A stretch of DNA of 34,398 nt from Lachnospiraceae bacterium (lineage in GTDB: Bacteria > Bacillota > Clostridia > Lachnospirales > Lachnospiraceae): NCBI GenBank assembly GCA_017438305.1, contig JAFRVX010000132.1:1-34398 (forward strand). Reading direction: 5' to 3'. Positions 1 to 7,033 of the stretch are shown here, piece after piece. The notes under the pieces are model-generated. The model saw nothing but the letters and a program-made list of their open reading frames with translations. It did no database searches and had not been told where the DNA came from. Every line of letters starts with the position of its first letter. Within the stretch, counting starts at the first letter, position 1. A program made the position numbers and the translations under genes.

Positions 1-156
1 ATTCGGATCCGTAAAGAAGCCGGTAAAATTGGCCAGCGTAAAATGCCCCTGACCGTTGGTGAAGGCATAATAAAACAGGACCAGAAGGGGCGCTGCCACA
101 AACAGGAGCAGAAACAGCCCGTAGGGGATCCCGAGAGTTTTTCTGGAGAATTTCAT
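1..156 (-). CDS. potB: Spermidine/putrescine-type ABC transporter permease, PotB-like (N-terminal fragment)
   Basis: Only the first 52 codons lie in the window; the gene runs off the left edge. The start is the ATG at 156-154, preceded by an AGGAGGT ribosome binding site at 161-167 that touches the stop codon of the upstream ATPase gene. The visible peptide has a short basic N-terminus (MKFSRKTLG), one hydrophobic segment at about residues 12-27, and then a polar stretch (FTNGQGHFTLANF). This is the usual start of an inner-membrane permease of the PotB family, which forms the import channel with PotC. The identification leans on position directly after a PotA-type ATPase, since the fragment is too short to carry the EAA loop. 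A second permease and a binding protein would be expected further left. Confidence 0.75.
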   Translation of the reverse strand, partial: MKFSRKTLGIPYGLFLLLFVAAPLLVLFYYAFTNGQGHFTLANFTGFFTDPN

Positions 157-166
157 CAGGACCTCC

Positions 167-1612
167 TTATTTCTTCAGGGTAAATTTCATGTTTTCGGGA
201 AGGATGATCAGGCCGACCCGGTCGCCCATGTTCCAGAGGTATTCATCGTCCACGATAAAATCCTGGCCCAGGTCCGTATTGATGACGTAGCTGTAATGGT
301 CGCCCTTGTAGATCAGGTTGCTGATGCTTCCCGCGACCAGCACCTTCTCGTCGTCGGCGTCGTCCGTCATCTGGATGTTCTGGGGTTCTACGGTGCAGGT
401 GATGTGGATCTTTTCCGGATCGATGAGTTCGCCGTTCTCATCCAGAAGCTCCTTGTTTTCATTCCGGCGGCTTCCCTTGATGATCTGGGTCAGGCTGGTA
501 TGGAGTTCTTTTCCGTTGAACTCCAGCCGGTGGTTCCGGTTCATATCAACGGCGAAAACGTTGGTATGGTCTTCCGCCTGCATGATATGGATGCCGTCCG
601 GCTCGACCTTCATGCCGACCTTATCACCCACCTTCGCAGCCTTCGTGCTCTGGATCACCACCTCGTACCTTCCGGACTGGACCGTGATCTCATAGTGGAT
701 GCCCTTGAAGATGACGGAGGTCACCTCGCCCCGGATCTGTCCTTCGGAAGGCGCGGTCACCGTAATATCCTCGGGCCGCACCACCGCGGTGATCTGGGTG
801 CCCTCGGGCACGTCATCGACGCAGACAAAGGTACCTCCGGCAAAACGGGCGGTAAGAGGCCCGGTCATGATGCCGTTGAAGATGTTGCTCTCCCCGATAA
901 AGTCGGCCACAAAGGCGTTCTGAGGCTCGTTGTAGATGTCCTCCGGCGTGCCGATCTGCTGGATCCTGCCTTCCGACATGACTACGATCTTGTCGGACAT
1001 GGTCAGGGCTTCTTCCTGGTCATGGGTCACGTAGATAAAGGTGATGCCCAGCTCGTCATGCATGGCCTTAAGCTCGATCTGCATTTCCTTCCGCATCTTT
1101 AAGTCCAGGGCGCCCAGGGGCTCATCCAGAAGCAGAATCTCCGGCTCGTTCACCAGAGCTCTGGCAATGGCCACACGCTGCTGCTGACCGCCGGAAAGGG
1201 TGGAAACGGAACGGTTCTCAAAGCCTTCCAGATCCACCAGCTCCAGGACCTTTTTGACCTTCCGCCGAATCTCTTCCCGGCCCATTTTCTTCATCTTCAG
1301 GCCGAAGGCGATGTTTTCAAAAATATTCATATGCGGGAACAGGGCATAACGCTGGAACACCGTGTTAATGGGCCGCATATTGGGCGGCAGCTGGGAAATA
1401 TCCCTGCCGTCCAGCAGGATATCCCCTTCGGTGGGCAGGTCAAACCCCGCGATCATCCGGAGGGTCGTGGTCTTGCCGCATCCGGAGGGGCCTAAAAAGG
1501 TGACGAATTCACCCCGCTTGACTTCCAGATTAAAGTCCTGGACCGCCGTAAAGCCGTCCTCAAAAACTCTGGAAATGTGTTTCAGCTCAATAATGTTCTC
1601 ACTCTTCCCCAT
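167..1612 (-). CDS. potA: Polyamine-type ABC transporter ATP-binding protein PotA, long form with two C-terminal TOBE-like units
   Basis: This is the ATPase that would power uptake of spermidine/putrescine or a related small cation. Numbered from the ATG at 1612 (481 aa), Walker A GPSGCGKTT is at about 41-49, the signature LSGGQQQR at about 139-146, Walker B LLLDEP at about 160-165 and the H-loop His near 198. A GTG one codon upstream is possible, but AGGAG lies 7 nt from the ATG and only 4 nt from the GTG, so the ATG is preferred. The protein is about 100 residues longer than usual PotA. Its tail appears to contain two related units: VRPEDITV followed by VIFKGIHYEI, and VEPQNIQM followed by LIYKGDHYSY. 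This suggests duplication of the TOBE domain. It lies between the XRE-cupin regulator (32-nt gap) and potB. Confidence 0.9.
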   Translation of the reverse strand: MGKSENIIELKHISRVFEDGFTAVQDFNLEVKRGEFVTFLGPSGCGKTTTLRMIAGFDLPTEGDILLDGRDISQLPPNMRPINTVFQRYALFPHMNIFENIAFGLKMKKMGREEIRRKVKKVLELVDLEGFENRSVSTLSGGQQQRVAIARALVNEPEILLLDEPLGALDLKMRKEMQIELKAMHDELGITFIYVTHDQEEALTMSDKIVVMSEGRIQQIGTPEDIYNEPQNAFVADFIGESNIFNGIMTGPLTARFAGGTFVCVDDVPEGTQITAVVRPEDITVTAPSEGQIRGEVTSVIFKGIHYEITVQSGRYEVVIQSTKAAKVGDKVGMKVEPDGIHIMQAEDHTNVFAVDMNRNHRLEFNGKELHTSLTQIIKGSRRNENKELLDENGELIDPEKIHITCTVEPQNIQMTDDADDEKVLVAGSISNLIYKGDHYSYVINTDLGQDFIVDDEYLWNMGDRVGLIILPENMKFTLKK

Positions 1613-1644
1613 CACTTGACTCCTTGCAAATAATCTGTAAACCT

Positions 1645-2202
1645 TCAGAAACTGGGCGGCGTGCTGACCCAGATGAACCGGGCCGGCCGGTTTCCCGGAT
1701 TTTCGATCCGGTGGGGCTTATCCGCCTCATAATAAAAGCTCTCTCCGCTTTTCACTTCAAAACGCACGTCTTCCCGGTACAAAAGGATCCGGCCGTTTAA
1801 GACATAGCCGAACTCTTCCCCGTTGTGGGGTTCATCCACGGGAAGGGCCTCATGGGGCTTCAGCGTCACCAGCACCGGCTCCATCTGGTTGCTCTGGGCG
1901 GAAGGCACCACCCATTCGATGGAATTGCCGGCTTCGTCGATCTTTTCAAAATAATCCTTTTCCCGGAACACGATCTGTTCCGAAACCGTATCCATGAAAA
2001 AATCCGAAGGCGTGGTCCCCAGGATCTCGATGAGGTCCATCAGTGTCACCACGGAGGGCGAGACCTGGCCTCTTTCCAGCTGGGAAATAAAGCCCTTTGT
2101 CAGCTCTGCCCGGTCCGCCAGTTCCTGCTGGGTGAGTCCGTTCTGCTTTCGCAGATCCCTGATCTTCTTTCCGATTTCCGACGTCACTTTTTCAGAATCC
2201 AT
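1645..2202 (-). CDS. XRE-family transcriptional regulator with C-terminal cupin domain (PuuR-like)
   Basis: This is probably the local repressor or sensor of the polyamine transport operon. The 185-residue protein has an N-terminal helix-turn-helix at about residues 8-65 (IRDLRKQNGLTQQELADRA, then LTKGFISQLERG). A small-molecule-binding cupin follows at about 110-180 (PHNGEEFGYVLNG, FYYEADKPHRI). The reading frame is open for 29 more codons upstream, but ATG 2202 has an AAAAGGAG site 8 nt upstream, whereas the upstream extension (MIQISCCKS...) overlaps the promoter and looks non-coding. The XRE-cupin plus potABC arrangement is common in Firmicutes and in polyamine control by PuuR, so regulation by polyamines is an inference from family and position. 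The actual ligand cannot be read from sequence. Confidence 0.88.
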   Translation of the reverse strand: MDSEKVTSEIGKKIRDLRKQNGLTQQELADRAELTKGFISQLERGQVSPSVVTLMDLIEILGTTPSDFFMDTVSEQIVFREKDYFEKIDEAGNSIEWVVPSAQSNQMEPVLVTLKPHEALPVDEPHNGEEFGYVLNGRILLYREDVRFEVKSGESFYYEADKPHRIENPGNRPARFIWVSTPPSF

Positions 2203-2279
2203 TATCCGGCTGCTCCTTTTCGCGGTGCGTCTGATTCTAAACCAAAAATCACTTTTTACTAAACTTTTACAGCAGGATA

Positions 2280-2308
2280 TTTGTATCATGCTTCGAAGAA
2301 AATGTCAA
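2280..2308 (-). promoter_or_regulatory. Predicted sigma-70 type promoter of the XRE-pot operon
   Basis: On the minus strand a perfect -35 TTGACA (2308-2303) is separated by 17 bp from TACAAA (2285-2280), a 4/6 match to the -10 consensus. Transcription would start near 2273, giving a leader of about 70 nt before the regulator's ATG. The leader contains a twice-repeated GTTTAG motif (around 2240-2265) that could be an operator, but this is weak. Confidence 0.6.
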
Positions 2309-2490
2309 CAGGAACATCGCGGCAGATGCGCCGTTTTCAAAGTTTCAGCCATATGACGAATTCCCGGGTCTGAAGGGGGAAAATTCCGTAAATCTGACAA
2401 GCCGGACGGGGCTCTTCACTGTCCCCTTTCGAACTTCATTACTATCCTCTTCCGGACTTCTTCGCTGTCCTTTGCCGGTCCCGCGGCCAT

Positions 2491-2522
2491 AAAAAAAGAT
2501 CCCCGCTATTTACGGGATCTTT
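2491..2522 (-). terminator. Intrinsic terminator, minus strand
   Basis: A 9-bp stem AAAGATCCC/GGGATCTTT (2495-2503 with 2514-2522, 10-nt loop) is followed on the minus strand by a run of T (2497-2491). It is a second stop about 120 nt downstream of the terminator at 2613-2655, so it may catch readthrough or end a separate short transcript that includes the hairpins at 2542-2594. Confidence 0.6.
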
Positions 2523-2541
2523 AAAGTACCAGAGCTCTTTC

Positions 2542-2594
2542 AACCACCTGTACAACAGGTGGTTTATTTGCTTGGTATTGTAAACCAATGCCAA
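2542..2594. repeat. Two adjacent palindromic hairpins in an intergenic region
   Basis: The first is a perfect 9-bp inverted repeat, AACCACCTG/CAGGTGGTT with a 5-nt loop (2542-2550 and 2556-2564). The second is a 9-bp stem TTGGTATTG/CAATGCCAA with a 5-nt loop and one G-U position (2572-2580 and 2586-2594). Neither is followed by a T-run, so neither is a terminator. Such palindromes resemble ends of IS200/IS605-type elements or REP-like repeats, but no transposase is nearby and the identity is unresolved. Confidence 0.5.
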
Positions 2595-2612
2595 ACAGGG
2601 CCTTGCCGTGAC

Positions 2613-2655
2613 AAAAAAAGAGGGCTGCCTGATTTTTTCTTACCAGACAGCCCTC
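2613..2655 (-). terminator. Strong intrinsic terminator ending the A-rich transcript
   Basis: A 12-bp stem pairs 2620-2631 with 2644-2655. One position is C-A on the plus strand but a G-U wobble on the minus strand, showing that it is built for minus-strand RNA. Seven Ts follow immediately (2619-2613). Confidence 0.8.
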
Positions 2656-2921
2656 AGAAATGAATTTCTTTAAGTTTCACTTAAGTTTTATCCTCTCTTT
2701 CGTTTTATTTTTTTAAGGTTACCCATGTTATTCAATTGTCATCTTTACCTGTCCAAGGGTTTGTCCTCCGTTTTGACTTCCCTCTTTTTTCAGACAACTG
2801 CTGCCTTCTTTTTCCGCCTTTTCAGAACATTTCTGTTTTCTATTTATCCCGATCTGAATCTTTTCTTTTTGTTCAGGATTTCGGGTTTTGGTTCTCTCTC
2901 AGGTTTCTGAAGGCTTTTTGT

Positions 2922-2974
2922 ATCACTTAAACTTCCTTTTACCCTTTTGTCTTATTTTCGGAAGTTCAAGTGAT
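2922..2974 (-). other. 15-bp stem-loop inside the candidate ncRNA
   Basis: On the minus strand AUCACUUGAACUUCC (2974-2960) pairs with GGAAGUUUAAGUGAU (2936-2922) along all 15 positions, with one G-U pair that is only compatible with minus-strand RNA. The loop is 23 nt of mostly A. This is the most stable internal helix of the transcript. Confidence 0.65.
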
Positions 2975-2978
2975 CCTC

Positions 2979-3001
2979 TTATTTCATGGGATCTGCCTCC
3001 T
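2979..3001 (-). other. Minimal two-codon ORF (Met-Lys-stop) behind an ideal ribosome binding site
   Basis: On the minus strand AGGAGG (3001-2996) is followed after exactly 8 nt by ATG AAA TAA (2987-2979). The site lies about 55 nt downstream of the predicted transcription start and directly upstream of the 15-bp stem-loop. It could be chance in an A-rich RNA, a decoy ribosome site, or a real minimal ORF acting by ribosome stalling. Nothing longer is open in this frame. Confidence 0.4.
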
Positions 3002-3063
3002 GTTTTTTAAGGTTTTCTCCTTTATTTTTTTTTAGATTTCCAATCTCTTTTGTTTACGCCTAC

Positions 3064-3092
3064 AATATACAGGATGAATTCCGGTTTGTCAA
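3064..3092 (-). promoter_or_regulatory. Near-consensus sigma-70 promoter of the candidate ncRNA
   Basis: On the minus strand a perfect TTGACA (3092-3087) and TATATT (3069-3064, 5/6) are spaced by exactly 17 bp. The region just upstream is AT-rich (about 3100-3140). It is among the strongest promoters in the window, yet no protein gene lies downstream before the terminator. Confidence 0.75.
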
Positions 3093-3344
3093 GCACTTTT
3101 TGTAAAAAAATTATATTAATTTTTCGATTCCCGGTTTTTTTTCGTCGCATTCACAATTGACAGCGCTGTTTCGAGGATTTTAATGCATTTTCAGCGCTGA
3201 TCGCCCGGTCCGTTTCTCTCTCAATGCCAAACCGGCCGGCCAGTCAGTCCGTCTGATTCCGATAAAGTCAAAAAAAGACCGGCTTCTGTCTGTGCCCGCG
3301 GCCCTTCTGCCGTATGGCGGCCGCTCTTCGGCCCTGCCGCATGG

Positions 3345-3373
3345 AAAAAGGAGTTCTTCATGAGAAGAACTCC
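3345..3373 (-). terminator. Intrinsic terminator of the uxaC operon
   Basis: A perfect 10-bp stem GGAGTTCTTC/GAAGAACTCC with a 4-nt loop (3350-3373) is followed by five Ts on the minus strand (3349-3345). The stem overlaps the last codons and stop of uxaC. Confidence 0.75.
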
Positions 3374-4719
3374 CCGGCATTATTATAACAGATATCGGAC
3401 ACCAGCTGTCCCAGGATCTTTTCATCGGCAGGCCACAGCCCTTCTTCTGCAAGAAGGCCGATCTTCCGGCAGAGGATCCGCCGGAAATACTCATGGCGCA
3501 CGAAGGAAGTAAAGCTCCGGGAATCCGTCAGCATACCGACGGTCCGGGACAGGGCGCCGGTCTCCATCAGTTCATCCAGCTGGGCGTTGATGCCCCGGTA
3601 CATGTCGTTGAACCACCAGGCAGCGCCGTACTGCATGCGCGGCGCGAAATTGACGGCCATGGTGGAAAGCACCATATTGTCCGCCGGATTGAGGTTGTAC
3701 AGAATGGTCTTCGGCAGCTGGTCTGTTTCTTCCAGGTCAGAGAAGAACGCCTTCAGGGCATAGGGGTCCATGGTGCGGCCCACGCTGTCTCCTCCCGCAT
3801 CCGCGCCGATGTCTCGCAGCAGCCGCGGAGAACTGTTCCGCACCGCGCCGAAATGGAGCTGCATAACGATGTTCCTGCGGTGATAAGCCCTGCCCAGAAG
3901 CCGGAGCCGTTCCCTGAATTCCGGATCCTCCTGATAGGGAAAAACGGAGAAGCCATGGTCGCTGACCAGGCAGCCGTTCTCCCGGAAATGATCCAGGGCT
4001 TTTACCAGAGCCATATTCAGGTCTTCTGTTCCGTATTTCAAACACAGATCCGCCGCGCTGATGACCGCCGGATCCGCTTCTTCATCGGTTTCCGGTTCCT
4101 CTGCCCTGTATCCCTTCCGAAGCAGGGCGCTGACATCTTCCTGACGGACAAACAGGTACCTGTCCGGCCGGAATGAAGGACATACCCTGAAGGAAATTCT
4201 GCTGTCCTCCCGGATCTTCTTATGCCATTCCAGGGAATCCGCAGGATCATCCGTGGTACAGAGCACCCTGACCTTCATCTTATCGAGAAGAGATACCGTA
4301 TCAAAACCCGGCGTCTTCAGCATTTCTTCAGTTTTGTTCCAGATTTCCTCCGCAGTTTCCGGGCAGAGAAGGGTCTCAATGCCGAAATAGCGCTGAAGCT
4401 CCAGATGGGTCCAGTAATACAGTGCGTTTCCCACCAGTTTCGGCAGCACCGCTGCCCAGGCCTTAAACTTTTCAAAGGGCGCGGCATCGCCCGTGATCAG
4501 GCGCTCCTCCACCCCGCAGGCCCTCAGGGCCCGCCATTTGTAATGATCTGTTTCCAGCCAGAGTTCCGTCAGATTCCGGAACCTCCTGTGCTCCGCGATG
4601 TCCTTCGGAGACAGATGATTGTGGAAATCATAGATCGGCTGATCTTCGGCATACGTATGGTACAGTGTTCTCGCCATATCCGTATTCAAAAGAAAGTCCC
4701 TGTCCATAAAACCGCTCAT
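3358..4719 (-). CDS. uxaC: Glucuronate (uronate) isomerase UxaC
   Basis: UxaC converts D-glucuronate to D-fructuronate (and galacturonate to tagaturonate) in the cytoplasm, the first step of uronate catabolism. The 453-residue protein has the amidohydrolase-like metal motif FHNHLSP (H33, H35) and family blocks such as MQLHFGAVRN, LTDSRSF and the C-terminal ICYNNAGEFF. Its length is typical. An ATG six codons earlier overlaps the GAGGAG ribosome site, so the start is placed at ATG 4719, 10 nt downstream of that site. It is the last gene of the gnd-HAD-SDR-larA-uxaC cluster, 140 nt after larA, and ends in a terminator. The 140-nt gap holds only a weak CCCGG/CCGGG hairpin without a T-run. Confidence 0.95.
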   Translation of the reverse strand: MSGFMDRDFLLNTDMARTLYHTYAEDQPIYDFHNHLSPKDIAEHRRFRNLTELWLETDHYKWRALRACGVEERLITGDAAPFEKFKAWAAVLPKLVGNALYYWTHLELQRYFGIETLLCPETAEEIWNKTEEMLKTPGFDTVSLLDKMKVRVLCTTDDPADSLEWHKKIREDSRISFRVCPSFRPDRYLFVRQEDVSALLRKGYRAEEPETDEEADPAVISAADLCLKYGTEDLNMALVKALDHFRENGCLVSDHGFSVFPYQEDPEFRERLRLLGRAYHRRNIVMQLHFGAVRNSSPRLLRDIGADAGGDSVGRTMDPYALKAFFSDLEETDQLPKTILYNLNPADNMVLSTMAVNFAPRMQYGAAWWFNDMYRGINAQLDELMETGALSRTVGMLTDSRSFTSFVRHEYFRRILCRKIGLLAEEGLWPADEKILGQLVSDICYNNAGEFFS

Positions 4720-4859
4720 AGGTATTTTTCTCCTCATATACCCCGGTTTTTTGCTGCCGGGTTTTCATTCTGTCCGACTGTGCTGCCGGACCATGCCGGG
4801 ATCCGAAGCAGTCTTTTTTGCTCCCCGATCCGTCTGTCTTCCCTGAAAAGGCCCGTCTC

Positions 4860-6131
4860 TTAAAACCGTTCCCGGCTGATCCAGAGTCCCAGGGCCGGGT
4901 TCGGGATATAGAAGATTTCTTCGCCGTTTACGGTATTGTATCCATAAGAAAGCTTTTCAGGATCGTAAAGCTTTGCCGCTTCTTCATAGTCCGCAGACTG
5001 ATACCCCACGCCGCGGATCTCCTCTTCCGTGATGTCCCTGACCGCATAGGTGATGGAAAACCGGCCGTCGGAGGAACCATGGATCAGGTGTGCTGCGGCG
5101 CTCATGTTTTCCCGCAGATCTTCATTCTCCGGATCTTCAAAGGCCTTCAGCGTTTCCAGCCGTCCGCGGTAGCCGTACTTCCGGATCAGCCTGTCGCATT
5201 CCTCATCTTCTCCAAATCGCTTCACGCCGGGAGCCAGGATGATCAGCTCTCCGCCGTCATCCATCATCATGCGGGTGCGGTAGACCGCCTTGTTGCCCAG
5301 CCAGGTGCTCTTGAATTCAGAAGGATCCAGATAGACCACGCATTTTTTCACGCTGTGCTCCGTAAAGTCGATATTCTTTTCCTGGGCCAGTTTCACAGCT
5401 TCGGTCAGGCATTCACGCCCTTCTCCGATGAAGAGGCCGTGGGTCAGGATCTCTCCCTCCGGAGCGGTCGTGACCGTCAGTACCCACAGGATGGGCCGTT
5501 CTTTTAAGAAGTGTTCCGCGGCATAATCAAAGATCTTCCGGACCGGCGTATGGTCCTTGCCCATCATGCGCTCCATGCCGTAGACCGCGCCGATCATATG
5601 GGAAGCGTTGATCATTTCCGATCCGCCGGTGCCTACGAAAATATTCTTGGCGTGATTGGACATGCCGATGACTTCGTGGGGCACCACCTGGCCCGGAGAG
5701 ATGATGAGATCGTAGGAAGGATCCATGATCTTCTTATTGACTTCCACGGAAACCGGCTGTTTCCAGAGGCCTTCCGTGATCTCTTCAATATAGGAGGCCG
5801 GCACTTCGCCGATCTTCACCACGTCATGCCGCCAGTCATGCACCAGGAAGACGTCCTTCGGGATATCCCCGAACATCTTTTCCCGCTGCTCATCCGAAAC
5901 GGCTTCATGGGTGCCGAGGGCTGGAAGGATGTCCACCTCCGCTCCCGCTTCCGTAAGCTTATGATACAGCACATTGGTGATGAAGCCGGCGTTGGAGTGA
6001 TACCGGGTGAAATCCGGCGGAAGGATCAGCACTTTCTTATATGACTTTTCTTCCAAAGCCTCGAACAGAGCTTCCCGGATCTCTTCCTCGGAAAGTCCCT
6101 TCGGGTTTTCCGCAATACGATAGATCTCCAT
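4860..6131 (-). CDS. LarA-family nickel-dependent 2-hydroxyacid racemase/epimerase
   Basis: LarA proteins racemise or epimerise 2-hydroxyacids using a nickel-pincer nucleotide bound to a lysine. This 424-residue protein keeps the key family residues: DFTR (D40, R43), GTHE (H75), PHEVIG (H152), NHAKN (K162, the cofactor lysine position) and NASH (H178). The frame extends 28 codons upstream, but ATG 6131 follows GGGAG by 7 nt and sits 2 nt after the upstream stop, so the short form is chosen and is translationally coupled to the SDR. The family includes lactate, malate and phenyllactate racemases and a D-gluconate 2-epimerase. Location between a fructuronate reductase and UxaC favours a sugar-acid substrate such as mannonate/gluconate (inference). 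The cofactor genes larB, larC and larE are not in the window. Confidence 0.85.
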   Translation of the reverse strand: MEIYRIAENPKGLSEEEIREALFEALEEKSYKKVLILPPDFTRYHSNAGFITNVLYHKLTEAGAEVDILPALGTHEAVSDEQREKMFGDIPKDVFLVHDWRHDVVKIGEVPASYIEEITEGLWKQPVSVEVNKKIMDPSYDLIISPGQVVPHEVIGMSNHAKNIFVGTGGSEMINASHMIGAVYGMERMMGKDHTPVRKIFDYAAEHFLKERPILWVLTVTTAPEGEILTHGLFIGEGRECLTEAVKLAQEKNIDFTEHSVKKCVVYLDPSEFKSTWLGNKAVYRTRMMMDDGGELIILAPGVKRFGEDEECDRLIRKYGYRGRLETLKAFEDPENEDLRENMSAAAHLIHGSSDGRFSITYAVRDITEEEIRGVGYQSADYEEAAKLYDPEKLSYGYNTVNGEEIFYIPNPALGLWISRERF

Positions 6132-6133
6132 AA

Positions 6134-6985
6134 TCAGACTCCCGAATAGGCATTGAAGCCGCCGTCCACCGGCAGGATCACGCCGGTAATAAAGCCGGAA
6201 CAGGCATCGTCGCATAAGAACAGCAGCGAGCCAATCAGCTCCTCCGGTTCGCCGAAGCGTCCCATGGGGGTAGCGTTCAGGATCTTCCCGGTACGGGCCG
6301 TGGGGCTGCCATCTTCATTCCACAGAAGCGCCTTATTCTGCGCCGTGGAGAAGAAGCCGGGGGCAATGGCGTTCACCCGGATGCCGGTCTTCGCAAAATG
6401 CACCGCCAGCCACTGGGTGAAATTGGAAACGCCGGACTTGGCCGCGGAATAGGCCGGGATCTTGGTCAGCGGCGTAAAGGCGTTCATCGAACTGATGTTG
6501 ATGATACAGCCCTGTTCCTTCTCCACCATGTCCTTCGCAAAGGTCTGGGTGGGCAGCAGGGTCCCCATGATGTTAAGGGAGAAGACTTTATCAAATCCTG
6601 CCCGGGTCAGATCAAAGAAGCTGGTCTTCTCCGGATCGTTCATGGTATCAAGGGAGAAGAACTCATCGTCTGAGGTGGCCGCGGGATTGTTGCCGCCGGC
6701 ACCGTTGATCAGAATATCGCAGGGTCCGAAGAGGCCCGCGATCTCGTCATGGGTCTTTTTCAGGCTTTCCTCATCCAGGACGTTGGCGGCAAACCCCTTT
6801 GCCGTACCGCCCTCCTGCCTGATCTCTTCCGCCAGAGCTTCTGCGCGCTCCAGGGTCAGATCCAGAACAGCCACCTTCGCGCCGCACGCCGCCAGCGCCT
6901 TGCAGAAGGCGCTGCAGAGCACACCGGCGCCGCCGGTGACCACCGCAACTTTATCCGTAAAATCCGGTTTCATGGGAAGTTTCAT
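6134..6985 (-). CDS. uxuB: SDR-family fructuronate reductase (D-mannonate oxidoreductase, UxuB/YjmF type)
   Basis: It is predicted to reduce D-fructuronate to D-mannonate with NAD(P)H. The 283-residue protein shows the short-chain dehydrogenase pattern: a glycine-rich TGGAGVLC motif at about 17-24, NGAGG at 94-98, the catalytic Ser in NISSMNAF (165/166) and the AYSAAKSG motif (Y179, K183). A longer-than-usual insert at about 100-130 with FFSLDTMND is typical of the mannonate oxidoreductase subgroup also found in Bacillus. The start ATG 6985 has GGAGG 7 nt upstream. It lies 48 nt after the HAD gene and is coupled to larA. Substrate assignment rests on family resemblance plus uxaC nearby; other sugar-acid oxidoreductase activities remain possible. 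Confidence 0.82.
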   Translation of the reverse strand: MKLPMKPDFTDKVAVVTGGAGVLCSAFCKALAACGAKVAVLDLTLERAEALAEEIRQEGGTAKGFAANVLDEESLKKTHDEIAGLFGPCDILINGAGGNNPAATSDDEFFSLDTMNDPEKTSFFDLTRAGFDKVFSLNIMGTLLPTQTFAKDMVEKEQGCIINISSMNAFTPLTKIPAYSAAKSGVSNFTQWLAVHFAKTGIRVNAIAPGFFSTAQNKALLWNEDGSPTARTGKILNATPMGRFGEPEELIGSLLFLCDDACSGFITGVILPVDGGFNAYSGV

Positions 6986-7033
6986 TATGTTTCCTCCAGT
7001 TTTTTCACTGTTATCCGTTCATTTGCCGGCGTT

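Larger units (their letters stand above)
2613..3057 (-). ncRNA. Candidate non-coding RNA, about 445 nt, A-rich and structured
   Basis: This block lies between a near-consensus promoter (3064-3092) and a strong terminator (2613-2655), both on the minus strand, and has no ORF of convincing length in that orientation. The RNA would be strikingly A-rich with interspersed short helices. These include a 15-bp stem (2922-2936 with 2960-2974), a bulged helix pairing CCCG..CTGAA with TTCAG..CGGG around 2834-2886, and a small hairpin CAGAA/TTCTG near 2825-2837. The motif AACCTTAAAAAA occurs near both the 5' and 3' ends. Only very short ORFs exist, including a two-codon ORF at 2979-2987. By eye it matches no standard housekeeping RNA (6S, tmRNA, RNase P, SRP). 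The function is unknown; a regulatory RNA or an attenuated leader with no downstream gene are the main alternatives. Confidence 0.55.

Noticed and set aside
2725..2930. Plus-strand Phe/Leu-rich ORFs in the A-rich RNA region
   Set aside because: They are the complement of an A-rich minus-strand transcript, so the hydrophobic composition is an artefact of T-richness. No ribosome site.
2613..3057. Identification of the A-rich RNA as 6S, tmRNA, RNase P or SRP RNA
   Set aside because: No tRNA-like ends or tag ORF, no RNase P conserved core, too long for 6S or small SRP RNA, and composition is far too A-rich.
3180..3494. Minus-strand ORF of 104 codons overlapping the 3' end of uxaC
   Set aside because: It runs in another frame of a clearly conserved gene, lacks a ribosome site and is composed of Arg/Ser-rich shadow sequence that crosses the terminator.
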